Shown here: positions 1 through 15,567 of the stretch, in pieces
Position numbering within the stretch: the stretch's first letter is position 1
Layout: each line of letters begins with the position of its first letter
Assembly (NCBI RefSeq): GCF_030272615.1
Contig: NC_081411.1
Coordinates: 826,578,397 to 826,642,396, forward strand
Source of the DNA: Cryptomeria japonica
Taxonomy: Eukaryota; Streptophyta; Pinopsida; Cupressales; Cupressaceae
Length of the DNA: 64,000 nt
Direction of reading: 5' to 3'
The notes under the pieces: generated by a model
Databases searched by the model: none
The model's input: the letters and a program-made list of their open reading frames with translations, nothing else
What the model was told of the DNA's origin: nothing
Made by a program: the position numbers and the translations under genes

Positions 1-3000
1 TTAGATTTATATTATTTCTTTATATCTATATTGTATTTGTGATTTGAAGCATTTACATTATGTTCATTTAGGTTTTTTACTCCAAACATAGGGTGGAACT
101 CGAGTTTTGCATTCTAGCTCATTAGGATCTTACAAACACATGAGATTATAGGGCACACACACTTTTCAATAGTTTATTGGCTATTTGTGGAGGTGGAAAT
201 AAGAAAAATAAGGGATTTGACTAAAGAAAAACCCTAGATAGCCACCCATACAACATTTTCTAGCTCATAGGTACATTTATTGGTTTTCGATGAAGTTGTG
301 ATCTTTCGGTAAGTCATAATCAGCAGACACAGATCCAGTTTCAGAAGCAAGACCCAGACCTCTATAATTAGAGTGCCCCACTCTCTAGTCTTGGACCAAA
401 GTGCCCAACATCTTGGTCCTCTGGATATGGTGGTGATTTTTGGCAGTTTAGATCTTTGGTGCTTCAATTTTCATACCTTCAGTTTCTGTCTCAGTTTGAG
501 AATAGGGACTAGAGTGCCCAGTGCCTTGCTCTGACTCAGTTAGGCTCAAATTTCAATGACAAGTGCACATCAAAATTACCTAGTTAGATCTATAGTATGT
601 GACTCATTTTCATTCCTACATCACTCTATTACTCATTTTGTTCTACTTGATTTCATTCATCCTATTAGTATATCTTTGCATTCTCCTACAGTTGACACAT
701 TCCTATTTCATATCAGTAAAGGAATAGAAGCCCTAAAAATATTCCTTGGCTCTCTTTCACAGAAGTGAGTCAAAGTGAATCACTTTCTTAGGCTCCTTCT
801 TATTCCAATGTATGAATGAGAATGGAATTAGATCTTAGTGTACCCAATCCCATTTTCATCAATCACAATCCTATGTTATTTGATAAGTTGTTTCTCAAAA
901 GTAATAAATTAGTTTATGGTAATCCATCTGTCAATTAATGAAGCAATAAAATCTGGTTCTTTAGTTGATTTTTGTTTGATTATATCAACAAGTTGATCTT
1001 TCAAGGTATTGGTTGAGGTGACTTTGTTAGGAAATTGAAAGTCAATGATATAACCTCTTGAATATTTGTGAGAATTTCTTTTCTTATGCTATTGAATTTC
1101 TCTTTAGTCTTGATTATTTCAATTTCCCATTTTAAATGCATCCATCCACATAATAAACAATTTACATTTTGAGTTATTAAGGATATTTCATTCTACCATA
1201 GTTTTAAGCTTACAATATTTATCTCTCTAATAAGTGGTAAGTAAATTTCCAATCTCAATAACCCCAAATCCTCCTTTCTTAACTCTTTGATGGATTCAAA
1301 ATATCACAAACTATTTTTTGACTAAACCTAATTATTTGAAATATTTTAGACTTTGTTGAGACAATTAGAATAATAATTGATTATTGACTATTAGTTGTAA
1401 ATGCATTCTTAAATATAACTAGTGAATGTTAATTAGTATGTGTCTACCTTGAAATCCAAGAAAATTTGTATTAATGATTGATTAATTACTGTGTGCTTAT
1501 TTTTTTTATTAATGATTATGGATTAATGCACAAATGTATTAATAAAACTTTGAGTTTTGTGAGTGTAGCGAATAGGGCCTCTTAGTAGTAGTCAACGTGA
1601 TGGAATTGAACACACACACTTAGAATGATATTTCCTTGATTGGTTAGCATAAATAATTATTATGCCAAAGGCGTATTACACTCACACAATGAATGCACAA
1701 ATATGTGTTAATAAAAACCAAAATCATTAAATTTGATGTGTTTATGACACTTAAATGCATGAAAAGAAAAATAAATATTTTATTTATTTTCTCCTCTTAA
1801 CTACCACACACTCTGAGTTTAACTATCAATTACTTCTATCTATTTCCATCATACTAATAGTTAACTTCCTAATTATGTCAATGTAATATTATAACAATAA
1901 TATATAGAAATGATAATATAATAATAATAATAATTAGTCTTAATAAATGGTTTTTTTTTGCTTTGCTGAAGAGTTTAATAGAAATATAAAAATATAAAAA
2001 ATATAGTAATAATATTTATTATAATATAATATTTTTAAGTGGAATAATGAACAAATATGACAAATTTTCAACATACTTTATCAATATTTCTGTTAAAATA
2101 GGTATATTAGTTTATTTTTGGGATAGTAAATGAAATAGGAATTGATTTAAAATAATTTTTTTATTAGATTAATTAAAATGTGATTAGTTAAAATAATATA
2201 AAATCACTAAATTAGGATTGATATTAACAAAGCAATTTATTTTATGCACATAATAAATAAGTTATTATTTTACCCATGTGTAAGCGAAAATAGGAGTGGA
2301 GTCATTAAAAACAAGTAGAAGTTAAATTAAGCTAAATTCCAAATGGACACTTTTCCTAAATTTAGAGGTAAAGTGAAAGTTAAACATAGGCACTACATGA
2401 AAATAAGATTGGGGATCCATGGAAGGGGGCTTGCTAAAAAATTGAGTGAGAGATATCAAGATTTTTTAGGAATATTTTAAAGCTATTGGTCCCATAAAAT
2501 TTGTAGTGCAGCTCAACTTGAGAGTTTAAGTTCCAAATTTTAATGAAGTTGGTGGTCTCATGAGTACAATACCTTGTCTATTGTTGTGTACACAAAGCTA
2601 AAAATGAGTAAAAATAAATCATTTTCCTTCCAAATTTTTTTTTAAAGAGAACCTAAACTTAGATGGTTGACAAGTGACAGATGATATTGCTATGTTGGTG
2701 GGGCAATTTCTAGCCCCACCTCATTTTCACCTACTCAAATTTGTAGGCCTAAGGCGTTCGGTCACCTATTTCTCAAGAAAAGATTCCAAATAATCTAGTA
2801 GCATTCTTTTTTCTTCATGGGACCTCCTATTCTCAAAAAATAGAAGCTTAAGCTCCCTCATGAGACCCCAACCTAAAAGGGCGTTTTTTTAAAGAAAAGC
2901 AAGGAGAAGTCACATTTTGGGAAGAGGTCACTAATTGTGCTTAAAGTACTATTAGAGGTATCAAAGGTGGGGAAGGATTGCGCCTTTCAAGCTTATAGCA

Positions 3001-3102
3001 GGTTGGAGAAAGTCTAGAGCACTTTAAAGGTTGGAGGTGTGTTGATAAGATGATGGAATCTTGGGTCTTTCTCTTTGTCTTTTGAGATACATAATACCCC
3101 CT
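1..3102. other. AT-rich intergenic DNA, no supported gene
   Basis: Short open frames occur (for example 234-467 minus and 556-768 plus), but none shows a recognisable domain, a codon pattern or a neighbouring frame that would extend it. Homopolymer and AT runs dominate from about 1500 to 2300. I see no RNA gene or terminal repeat here. Confidence 0.6.
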
Positions 3103-3350
3103 TGTTGGAATATTATTTAGTAATTCCTCCAACTTGCATTGTTTTATTCTTTTAGTTTTTTATTTTTAAGTTTTATGTTCTCAGTTTTTTCCTATTCTTA
3201 GGAAAGCAATTCTCGATATAATGAGACAATTGTAATTCATTCATTATCAGTTAGTGAGATCCTTGATCATTTGATCAAGAAGCCCTTGCAATCTCTTGAA
3301 TCGATAGAATAGTTTATTTGTGTTTCAATTTTATATTTCTTTAATTTCAT
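3103..3350. repeat. LTR-like direct repeat, copy 1
   Basis: The copy begins TGTTGGAATATTATTTAG and shares long stretches with 4662-4880, including a GAAAGCAATT block and an ATAATGAGACAATTGTAAT-like block. The TGTTGGAATAT start is common in plant copia LTRs. The two copies lie about 1.56 kb apart in the same orientation. They could be the LTRs of a small decayed element or two separate solo LTRs; no clear primer site follows copy 1. Confidence 0.5.
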
Positions 3351-4661
3351 ATTAAAGCAAATTCATAAAAAAATTCTAAATTTGAGAATTTGTAGAAGCA
3401 ACAGATCATGGGAGGTTGAAGAACTAGTATCGCATGTGTAATTTGTCAAGTTTAAAATCGTCCCTTCTAAAAAGGTGAAGCCCTTCATTTGTAAGGTTGT
3501 TGAAGGAGTAAAAAACAAAGCTATTGCTGCCAAGTTTGAGGTACCAAAAAGATTGCAATGAAAGAAAGGTTGATTTGTATGAAATAGATCAGAAAGCCCA
3601 TAAAAGGCTGCAAAATTTAGTCAGAACCACCGAAATGAAGTTGTGTATGGAATTTATATCCTAGCCTTAGAAAAGGCCTTAGCGTTTGTCAAAATAATTG
3701 AAACATTCCACAAAAGGAGAGAATGCATGGACACCTGAAGGATTAATAACCAGCTAACATATAGTTGAAAAGGAGAGAAGCCCGCACAAATCAGAAGAAG
3801 AAATAAAGTTAGTTGTGGCTCTTAAGATTGAAGACAGAATTCAATACCCAAAACATATGCCAAACCTAATGCTACTCTCAAGGCGATAGAAGCAACAATC
3901 ATTAAGGTGACAGGAACTTATTGTTCTGATACCAAGTGATAAATTACTTCCAAACCATTGACAAAATAAAACTTGGTGTTTTTGACAGAGAATCACAAAT
4001 ACATCAACATTGAACATAATCTCATCGAAGAGCCAAGACAAGTATTTACAGAAAGAAAACCCGATTTGAGTACTCGATTACTTAAAAACTACCAATCCTC
4101 TTAAAACATTTCAAATCAGAAACAAAATGGAAACCAAAACCATATCATTACATCTTTATGCGATCATTTCATTCCTGTCAACCCCTCCGTTTCCACTGTT
4201 TATTCCGCTACACTCGTCCCAGATTCTTCACAGACCAATACCAACTGTGCAAGGTTGTCCTTTCTCAACAATCGCCTCTACCATCCTTTGTGTTCTGCAA
4301 CCCGAATCCTTTCTTTTGCAACGATGAAAAATCCCTCTCCTTGCTTGGCGATGACCTTTCTTTATTTTTCTGCAAATAAATGTCTTTCATAGGCCAAACA
4401 GGTCGCTTTTCCTTTCCAACCGTCGACTTCCTTCTGGAAGGCAAACTGAATTCACATAACTGGTAAACGTCACCGTTTCCTTGTCCTGCCCATGTGGCGA
4501 CAAGAAAAAGAAAAAAACAAATTAGAAAGCAAAACAGTAATAAATAGGTCAAAATTTCATTGGAGATGATAGCCCCTGCATTATCTTATTGAAAAGATAT
4601 GAAGATCAGATATTAGGGTTTTTGTGTTGAAGTCATTAGCGGTTGAAATTATGGAAGAGAA
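3351..4661. other. DNA between two LTR-like repeats; possible minus-strand primer site
   Basis: No coding domain is recognised. On the minus strand 3923-3934 reads TGGTATCAGAAC, close to the usual initiator-Met primer site of plant retroelements. A TG starts three bases beyond it at 3937, where an LTR end would be expected. The frame at 4265-4552 (minus) has a hydrophobic N-terminus but nothing else to support it. Confidence 0.35.
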
Positions 4662-4880
4662 TGTTGGAATATTATTTAGTAATTTCTAATTGTTTTATGC
4701 TTTTTTAAGTTTTAAGTTCTATGTTTATTCTTATTCTTAAGAAAGCAATTTTCTATATAATAAGACAATTGTAATTTATTCATCAGTAGATAGTTTGATT
4801 AAAAAAATTCTATAATTTCAAAAATAAATAAAATAGTTTATTTGTATCTTTCACCCTTCAGATTTATTTGTTAAATAGGA
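4662..4880. repeat. LTR-like direct repeat, copy 2
   Basis: This copy starts with the same TGTTGGAATATTATTTAG as 3103 and follows it with substitutions and small deletions. Copy 2 is shorter in its second half. It supports either a decayed copia-like element between 3103 and about 4880 or two solo LTRs of one family. Confidence 0.5.
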
Positions 4881-7019
4881 TATCAAATTGTGGAATTGGA
4901 TATAGATATATGAGTTTTCGTATAAAACTAGAACCTTGCTTTATTTCCTGCAATCTGTTCATTCTTTCCTCACGTATATACTCCAATCGCCCTTCTTCAC
5001 ATACTTGGTCTGCAACGTTTAGCACGCCATATGTTTATCCATCTTTGGATATATCTATTTTCTTTCTCTTTATAATCTTACTTTCCCTACTGGTGAAATT
5101 TCTTTTGTTGCAGGACGCAAACCTTGGCACGTTATTTATGTGCTGATATTTGTTAAAAAAAAGCCACTGAATGTCCCAGAAATGAATCACTTGGAAGGAA
5201 AAATGTAAAATTTACGTGTATACGAATCGTTGAACAAAGCCTTCACTGTTCAAATAATTTAAAGTGCCTGAAGCATTAACTTGAGTGATGAATCCTTGTG
5301 CTGCCTGAAGAGCCGCATCTTCCTCCTCTTATTCGCACTTGGTGAATCGACCCACATGAGAACATCGATCTGATCACCCCACTAGATTTCAGATGGTATG
5401 CAGAACAAATAAACAAATTTGGATCTACAACTTGAATAGTCGATATCTATAGAGTATAAATTATCTTGAATAATTTTGATATGATTACTTTCATACATAA
5501 TTATACATAGTTCTACTATGTTGTTGACATTAGAACTAGGGATATTCATTTAAGAATAAACAACTATGATAGCTTGGAATGGTCAGTAGTTGTACAACTT
5601 TCCACTATTTCACCATTTCGCATATATGATTACCAAGGAGATTTCAGCTTTGTTTTCTGATAGTTTCCTTTAGCCTCTTTGCTTTATAATGCCCATACCC
5701 CATCTCACAGCTTTCATTTTAGCACAGATAAGGTGGATTCAGGTGACTACTGTGGTATTTGGATTTTCACCTTTAATCACATTTGTGTGAAGGTTTCCTA
5801 TGATTTTCCAACAAATCCATTTAGATAGAACCTGCAACCATAGCGTTATTTTAGCAATAGATCCTACCACATCTTGCCTGCACGTCTACTAGGGTCGGCG
5901 CGCACTCAAAATCCAATTAATTCCTTCATCTGCTACAATTTCATGATATTGTTTCTTCGTTTAATGCTCCCATTTTGGTATAGCCTGAAAATCTAATGTT
6001 GTATTTGCCGAAAAACTAGACTACCCATGTATCTCCCATGTCCGTGGTAAGCTCCTTCATTGGTTTTTTTTTCTATTATTTTGTTATCTATGTAAGGTTG
6101 CCTTTTGATCGGTCCATCTCTTAATTTCATGCATCATTTAACCATGTCATGTGACTAAAACTAGGGAAGTAAATGTCAGACCATAGCGAGTGAGCTGATC
6201 TGCTGGTTAAAACTGACCACCTGTTATTTTGTAGGCATTCTTTATTTTCTCATATTTTGTTTCATATGTTGCTAGCTTAAGTTAATGTATATTGTTCATA
6301 TCTCTACTCATTTGCTTATAATGAAGTTGCTAGCCATAGTTAATGTATACTGTTCATCTTTCCACTCATCAGTAATTCATATAATAAAGATTATATGAAT
6401 TAGTTATTTATTAAAGGAAGTTGTTCTTGATAAACACCTTTTTGTTGAGGGGGTGATTAGTTTAGTGTAACATTGAAGATAATTAGTTTAGTATAACATT
6501 GAAGGTTTAGAATCAAACCGAAGAAGATTACCTCAAATTAGGGAATAATATCTATTTAAAAAACTATTAAACCAGTAAAGAGAAAATGAATTGTTAAGTT
6601 CCCTTTTGTTAGTTATCTAATTTTCTAACATAGTAAGTAATCCATTTGGGATAATATATTTCATATGTAAATTTCTCGACCAGTATAGGAGTTGACTATA
6701 AGGTGTAGAATGGAATATCAAAAGAAATCTGGACTAAAACTATTTAGAATTTTAAGTTACTATTTGACTTCAACTTATCTCCTAAAAAAGTTTGGGTTTA
6801 CGAGAGTTTATTGAAATTATGTTTGAATATTTTTGTAAATGAAATGCTATATATTTGTAAGATATAGTAATAGAATGATGTTGACCATATAGGTATTTTA
6901 TTTCGATATATAAAAATGTGACGAGAGTAGGGGCCATGCCCAAGTACAGTGTGAGCACCTTTAACCACTTGGCAAAATAGATGAAATAGCCCAAACAGAG
7001 TAGAGCAAATCATAGTTTT
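4881..7019. other. Intergenic DNA with one short local duplication
   Basis: No gene is supported. A segment starting GTTGCTAGC near 6269 is repeated imperfectly near 6326, both copies carrying a TAATGTATA(T/C)TGTTCAT block. A shorter TTAGTTTAGT(G/A)TAACATTGAAG duplication lies at about 6455-6505. These look like ordinary replication-slippage products. Confidence 0.5.
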
Positions 7020-7815
7020 GTGTCCTAGTCCTCCCAATTTACTAACTACCAACAAGAGGACAAATCACATGTCCAAACATCATCATTCATGTCTATGGTG
7101 CAATTTTCCATCTTATTAGCCGTTTGGTTGCCTTTCCATGGAATATGAGATATTCTAACTTCTCTAAACCCTACAAGCACCTTCGAGAATTCAGATATTT
7201 ATTTTTTCAATCTCCAGTTGAGTAATCTTTTAGTCTAAGAGAATTGATGACAATTTATGTCATTCTCCAAATGATTATGATCAAGACCAGCTAGTCTACA
7301 AACCTAGACACCTAACCATGTAACTTAAAATTCAGTGATGTTATTCTTTGTCTAATTGAGTTTCTTAGACCCAAGCTTTAGAATCGTTCCCTCAGAATCC
7401 TTTAAAATGTAGCCTACCCTTGATGGACCAAGGTTATCTCAACAGGAACCATCAAAGTTAACTTTGATCCATCCCTTGTTGGGAGGCACCAATTAAGTAT
7501 CTATCCTGAACATAGCCTTCTAATCAACCGAGACAGCCCCATAGACAAGAGGAATAGTCAACCCAGGCCAATACCTAGTCATCCTATCATCCTAGCTTGT
7601 GAAAATTCATTTAAAGAGGGATTGATTATGGGCAAAAGTATTCGCCATTTACTTAACAATTTTCTCAATTCTCAAAATTAACATCTCCATTGGCAATTCC
7701 TTGTCATGGAAGACGTGACAATTTCTCTCTTTTCATATTTTTGAAATCATTATCAATGGGATGATCATCCAAAGACTTCCAAATACTACATCTCTATTCA
7801 AGGTTGGCCAACTAA
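7020..7815 (-). pseudogene. 3' end of a LINE (non-LTR) retrotransposon: RNase H-like domain
   Basis: Read on the minus strand, about 7480 downwards encodes GWIKVNFDGSC followed by a glycine/proline turn and LKDSEGTILKLGSKKLN. This is the start of the plant LINE-type RNase H domain (family knowledge: usually WIKVNFDGA..GNPGPSG). Upstream, 7500-7815 gives a weaker match to the linker after the reverse transcriptase (KERN-CHVFHDKELPMEMLI). Several in-frame stops and frameshifts are present, so the copy is dead. Only the last part of the second LINE frame is retained; its reverse transcriptase and endonuclease are not in the window. The fragment ends where a gypsy LTR begins at about 7820, suggesting the LTR element inserted into or beside it. 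Confidence 0.7.
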
Positions 7816-7819
7816 ATTG

Positions 7820-8284
7820 TGTTGGATAATGGCAACAATTAGAAACTAGAAATAATAGAAATCATAAATTTCTAATTTTTCCTCACCTTCATAATATCAC
7901 TTCTTTGTGAGAAAGTTCCTACTTTCTTTTTTTAAGGAATTGTGCGTATTATTTTTATGTTTGCTGACAGTTACATTTACAAGATTTTTTGTATATATCT
8001 ATGTTGCTTGTGAAGGCAAAATTGTTATTGTTGTTGTTGTATTTGCAAATTCAAATTGCAAGAGAGCAACAACTATGAGGTTTGTAAATGATTTCTCTTT
8101 CAAGCAATAACAATATGGATACCTTTCCCTATGGATGTTTCCTTGATATTTTGTCAAGATTTTACCACATTAATTTGTGTCTTGTGTGTTATTTTTTTAT
8201 TCCATTATGTATTCTCTTCATTATTTTTTTGTATCTTATTTGTGTTGCAATATTTAATGTTCTAGCTTTCCACTTATGCTTCCA
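7820..8284 (+). repeat. Gypsy-type 5' LTR (about 465 bp)
   Basis: A segment beginning TGTTGGATAATGG and ending CCA is followed within a few bases by TGGTATCCGAGC (8291-8302), one mismatch from the plant initiator-Met primer site TGGTATCAGAGC. The start is placed at the first suitable TG beyond the LINE fragment and is less certain than the end. The matching 3' LTR is absent because a copia element interrupts the unit at 9343. Confidence 0.55.
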
Positions 8285-8290
8285 TAAAAA

Positions 8291-8302
8291 GTGGTATCCG
8301 AG
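8291..8302 (+). other. Primer-binding site (initiator Met tRNA type)
   Basis: The sequence TGGTATCCGAGC lies just downstream of the LTR end. It matches the common plant retroelement primer site except for C in place of A. It fixes the element's orientation as plus. Confidence 0.6.
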
Positions 8303-8339
8303 CAAGTATGGATTTGATGACACTTGTACAAGATAAGAA

Positions 8340-9340
8340 AGTTCATCATGGGTCTCAAAAATTGTATAGGAGGATTAGTAGATGTCCTTACACCATCCAC
8401 AATTAATAAAGCCTATGAGAAGGTCATTAGATAGAAGCAAAAGCTCAAAAATGATGACTCCATTAGAGATAGAAACAAGAAAAGGTCAAATAGTCTCAGT
8501 CCTCCCAAAATTTCAAAAACAAGAGAGATGTGTATGAATTTAATAGTAAGAGTGGTAACAGGTTCAAGGGAAGTCATCTAAATTATATACAAGATCAAAA
8601 AGGGTTCAATAACTCAAGAAAGGATAGTGAGGAAATTAATAGAAGATCAAAGAAGAGATGACCTTTGGGTGGTTGTTATACTTGTGGAGGTGAACACTAC
8701 ACTAACCAATGCTTGACAAAAACTAGAGGGTAAACACTCTGTCACCTTAGCAAAAAGCATTTTAGCAAAGGATACACGCAGTAGTGGATAACTAGCAAGT
8801 AGAGTATCAGCTCACACCAATCGAGACCCCATGTATGCTTTATGAGAACCCCATAACAGTTCTTAAATAGATATAGGAGCCACTAAAAAAATTATTTCTC
8901 CTAGAATATTGAGTGAATTTCTTAAAAGAGATAGTTTCATGGCTAAATCATGGACTGTAGAATATGCAAACTAGTCAAGAGCTCATGTAGAGTAGTATCT
9001 ATTTGAGGCAAAAGTTGGCCTTCTTGGCTTCACAATAGAAGTTAACCTATACATAGCAGCCTTAGGAACATATGATATCATCCTAGGGATGAATTGGTTA
9101 GTAAAAAACCAAGCTAGGGCTGACTGATATGATTAGATAGTAGAATGTTTAGATAACCTAGGGAACAAGGTATTCTTGCAAGACAACAGGCATGGAGTCA
9201 AACTGCAACAAATCTTTGGTATCCAACTAAATCAGAGCAAAAGGTAATGTCAAAAAATGTTTTTAGTTAAAATAGAATAACTATACAAAGTTGATGAGGT
9301 TAGATTCCATGATGATATGATGAATTATGAGACAAGTTGT
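8340..9340 (+). pseudogene. Decayed gypsy gag C-terminus plus aspartic protease
   Basis: A CCHC zinc knuckle (CYTCGGEHYTNQC) is readable at about 8674-8712. A degraded protease follows: an active-site-like DIGAT near 8868-8882, and the typical YDIILGMNWL block at about 9068-9100 followed by a GNKVFLQ-like stretch. The capsid part of gag is largely missing between the primer site and the knuckle. Stops such as TAG and TGA break the frame repeatedly. Reverse transcriptase and integrase are absent because the sequence is cut by a copia LTR at 9343. The plus orientation agrees with the primer site at 8291. The family resembles plant gypsy elements whose protease is fused directly to the reverse transcriptase; assignment below gypsy level is not possible. 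Confidence 0.7.
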
Positions 9341-9342
9341 GT

Positions 9343-10935
9343 TGAACACAATGTACCACTAAGAGGGGGGTGAATCAATTGCTCCTAAATTCTTTTCCTT
9401 TTTAAAACAACCTTAGAATACTGGTTCTTATCCTAAGCACTTAAACAGTCAAACCAGTAAGACAAATGAGTATACCAAAAGAGACAAACACAAAAATGCA
9501 ACTCACAAGACCAGATGTATGAGGAAAACCCGATATGAGAAAAACCTTGGTGAGAAATGTTGTTGGAGACTATTGCTCTAATCCAGCCTCACAAGTGAAA
9601 CAATGAATTAAAACGATTTACAGAACCAACCCAAGGAACACCAATCCCTCCTAATTTAACACCAACCCCTGCACCAAGCTCCAACTTGGTGATGTATATT
9701 GAAATACAATTTTGATACAGTTATAGCTTCTAGTTGCAAATGAGTTCTGCAACACTTGATCAAATAGATCTCTTCCAGTTAACAGTCTTTTCTTCTTCTC
9801 TCTTAGCCTCACAATACACTTAGTCACACTTAGATGTCATCTTGACCGATTACACCTCACTTGTTAGCTCAACTGTCAGACCTACACCAATTTATCGGTA
9901 CTCTGTCTCTACTAGTTAAACCCTTTCACCGGTTTGCCTGCTAACTCACATTGAAAATTTCTTAGAATAAATTATAAGGAAGATGATCCTTCTCTATGCT
10001 CAAGCTTTCTTCACTCTCCTTCCTCACATCAAGCATCAATCATTTCTGTCTCAAGCTCACATATTTATAATCTTGGATTCCCACCAACAACCGCATTCAA
10101 ACAATGTCATGTTAGGTTTAGCCTTCTCCAAGTTGAACCAAATCCAATTTGATTCAATTTGCTTTTCTAGGGATATGATCTTCATGATATCGATCAACAC
10201 CAACAAAGATTCACATTCCAATTTGCATTTTCAAAAATCTGGAGATCTGCATCATGTTTTTCGGGTTTTTTATGCCATACATCATTAATGGCTTTGTTGT
10301 TTCCTTCAACAAACGAGTACAAAGATCAAATATTTTTGCAAGATCAGTTTAGTTGCTTTGCCAACTTTCCTTCCTCAAGCCTCAATCCTCTGGCATCCTC
10401 TGTGACTTGCGGGTTCTTCATAAAAGTTGACCTGCTTGCTGACTTGTTGTATCGATGCACACTCCACCAACTTGTGCAATATTACCACCTAGCATCCAGG
10501 TGTCATGCTTGTCGACATACACCTCTGCTTGGATTTCTATGTCAGTTTGACCTTCTTTGTTGACCAAGATTGACTACTAGCTCAGTTCACCTTATTTTTA
10601 TGACTAAAAAACATCCTTTCTATCAGCAACACATCCTGTTGATAATTCATCATACCATCCTCTCTGTTCTTCTCATAGGATGTTGTTGTGATTCTTTTAG
10701 CATTCCATCTCTTCATCACAAACAAACAACCAATCTTCATCCTGATTTGTGCCTTACCAGTAAGCCTTCTTTAATAGAAAATAACACAATTCATTTGTAC
10801 CAGTAGCCTTCCTTCTATCTTCCCACTCACATGTGCATTTATTTCTCTTCTTATACCGGTCACCACTTCTTACTTACTGGTGACATTGCCAAACCAATTG
10901 ACATCAATGACAACGTAATGCCAATAATACCAACA
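9343..10935 (-). repeat. Copia A 3' LTR (1593 bp)
   Basis: The segment starts TGAACACAATG and ends CCAACA on the plus strand, so both ends carry the TG/CA signature. Its first ~149 bp match 28210-28358. Several short open frames inside (9983-10806) have no domain and are LTR sequence. Repeated ACCGGT and TACCGGT words are scattered through it. Confidence 0.8.
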
Positions 10936-10951
10936 ACCTCCCCCTTTGGCA
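10936..10951 (-). other. Copia A polypurine tract
   Basis: On the minus strand this reads GCCAAAGGGGGAGGT and directly abuts the LTR start TGTTGG. It is the expected plus-strand primer for a minus-oriented element and helps fix the LTR boundary at 10935. Confidence 0.7.
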
Positions 10952-11724
10952 TTGATGTCAACTTAGTTCAAGACACTTCATAACAATAGATTTCTCCCCC
11001 TTTGATGCAATGACAGTGGTAGTGCATTACCCCTTTGATCCATACCTAGCTCCCCCTGAGGCTGCTACCAATGATTGCAGCCGATACTGAGATGTGGTTC
11101 CAAAGTTATAGATGTTGCTATGAACTCCCCTTGAACCATATAAATCCATCCTTTCTCAAGTGCATAAGGCAGGTGACACAACTCCCAACCTATGTATTAA
11201 GTACTCAAAAGTGCTTACCGGTAATGGTTTGGTGAAAATGTTTGCTACTTCTTCTCTGATAGAGACATAATCCATCTTTACTTACTGGCCTTTCACCTTC
11301 TCTCTAGGGAAATGATACTTGATGGCTATATGCTTTGTCCTAGAATGCACCACCAGATTCTCTTATATATTGATGGCACTTGAATTATCACACCAGATGA
11401 GAATAGGATCAGTGATGTCCACCTATATATCTTTGAGGGTCTGCTTCATCCAAAGCACCTGAGAGAAACATGTAGCAACAAAAAAGTATTTTTCTTCAGT
11501 AGCTGATAAGGAGACTAAATCATGCTTCTTACTATTCCATGAGACCAACTGGTCACCTAGGAAGACTGCACCACCACTTGTGCTCTTTCGGTCATCAATG
11601 CAACCTGCCCAATTAGCATCAGTGTATGATTCCAATATGAATTCCACTTGTTTAGGGTACCACAATCCATAACTGAGTGTTCCTTGTAGTTACCTAAAAA
11701 AATTTCTAACTACATTTATATGTG
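10952..11724 (-). pseudogene. Copia A RNase H end (3' part of pol)
   Basis: The minus frame 11665-11423 encodes SYTDANWAGCIDDRKSTSGG and LVSWNSKKHD-VSLSATEEKY, the copia RNase H signature. The DED(D) core is partly visible (D in YTDANWAG; E in ATEEKY). Upstream, 11724-11666 continues with INVV-NFFR-LQGTLSYG, broken by a TAG. The frame joins precisely to 23488 and beyond once the nested transposon and one copy of its 4-bp target duplication are ignored (KQSHINVV across the junction). About 470 bp of non-coding DNA separates the frame's end from the polypurine tract. Confidence 0.85.
11721..11724. other. Target-site duplication, left copy (TGTG)
   Basis: TGTG directly precedes the transposon end and is repeated at 23488-23491. 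With one copy removed, the interrupted copia codons read on without a shift. Confidence 0.75.
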
Positions 11725-11748
11725 GGGTAAGTGCACCAAGATGGTGAA
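11725..11748 (+). repeat. Left terminal inverted repeat of the DNA transposon
   Basis: These 24 bases are the exact reverse complement of 23464-23487. They start GGGTAAGTGCACC. The similarity decays beyond base 24, apart from a shared GTGGCCAC at 11766-11773 and 23449-23456. Confidence 0.9.
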
Positions 11749-11773
11749 CAAAAAGGGAGGTATAAGTGGCCAC

Positions 11774-12769
11774 TTTTTTTTTTTTTCTGAAAATAGGTAA
11801 ACCCGAAATTCAAAGAGCTATTTGAAGGTCACGCACTCAAAAATAGGAGTTAAAAAAAGAATAAGAATTGTATTACTCTGAATCTAGTTTCTAAACTACT
11901 AATTTTTTAAAAAATTGGATAATATTAAGAGGGTCAAACCTTTCACGCATGAAAAACTGTTCCTGAATTTTTCAGAAAAATATAACATAGTTGTTTTCGT
12001 GCACTGCACAAAATCTATAGTTAGCTTTTGTATTTTGCAAAACCCTTTGGTAGGATGACAGGTAAGAGTGAGATCTAGAAGTTGTGTATTTTTTTGTAAT
12101 TTTTCGTCAAGTATTTTATTTTTTATGATTTTTGGAAGTGATTGCATCCTGAAAATTTGGTACCTGTTCGTGCGTTGGGCATAACTTGCATCAAAATAAT
12201 CAAAAATGCAAATTTTTTTTTAAAGTGTATAGAATCTAGTGTAGAACAATAATATATAATTTATTTTGAATTTGGTCAGGTATATCAAAATTTATTAAAA
12301 AAATGGTAGACATGTCTGTGAGGATTGTCAAGGCACTGATAAAGAAAATTAAAGTTTACTATGCTAATGTTGTCCAAAAATTAAAAAATGTATATGGTCA
12401 GAAAACTAAGAAAATGTGTGAGATTATGGTGGTAATTTTAGAGATACCCACTTCATCATTTGTAAACCTAATGACGATTAAGTCAAGAAATCATCATGGA
12501 GGATGAAAAAATGTGTAAAGGAACAAAAAAGGGGGGAAAATGGGCTTGCAAGCCTTAGGGTCGTTTTCCAACCCTCTTACCAAGGCAAAATCCGCACGGG
12601 TTATGAAGACATAATAATGTATGCTTGTAAACTTAGCATTTACTACACATGTTTTAGACATACCTAGATAATATGTGTTTATGTATGTGTATATATGAAT
12701 ATTTATAGTTATATATACATATATTTATATAGATATATGTATATATGTTTGTATACATCCATGTACCTC
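11774..12769. other. Left subterminal region of the DNA transposon, no supported gene
   Basis: Short frames at 11899-12147 (minus) and 12303-12506 (plus) have no recognisable domain. A CACGGGTTATGA word near 12595 is related to the GGGTTATG motifs at 15.6 kb and 23.4 kb. AT-rich TATATA stretches lie at 12690-12750. Confidence 0.45.

Positions 12770-15567
<2,798 letters not shown>

Noticed and set aside
4265-4552. Possible small secreted protein (hydrophobic N-terminus, minus strand)
   Set aside because: Only one hydrophobic stretch supports it, it lies in LTR-like repeat surroundings, and overlapping frames are equally open.
9983-10806. Three adjacent plus-strand frames
   Set aside because: They lie inside the copia A 3' LTR, opposite to the element's coding strand, and show no domain.
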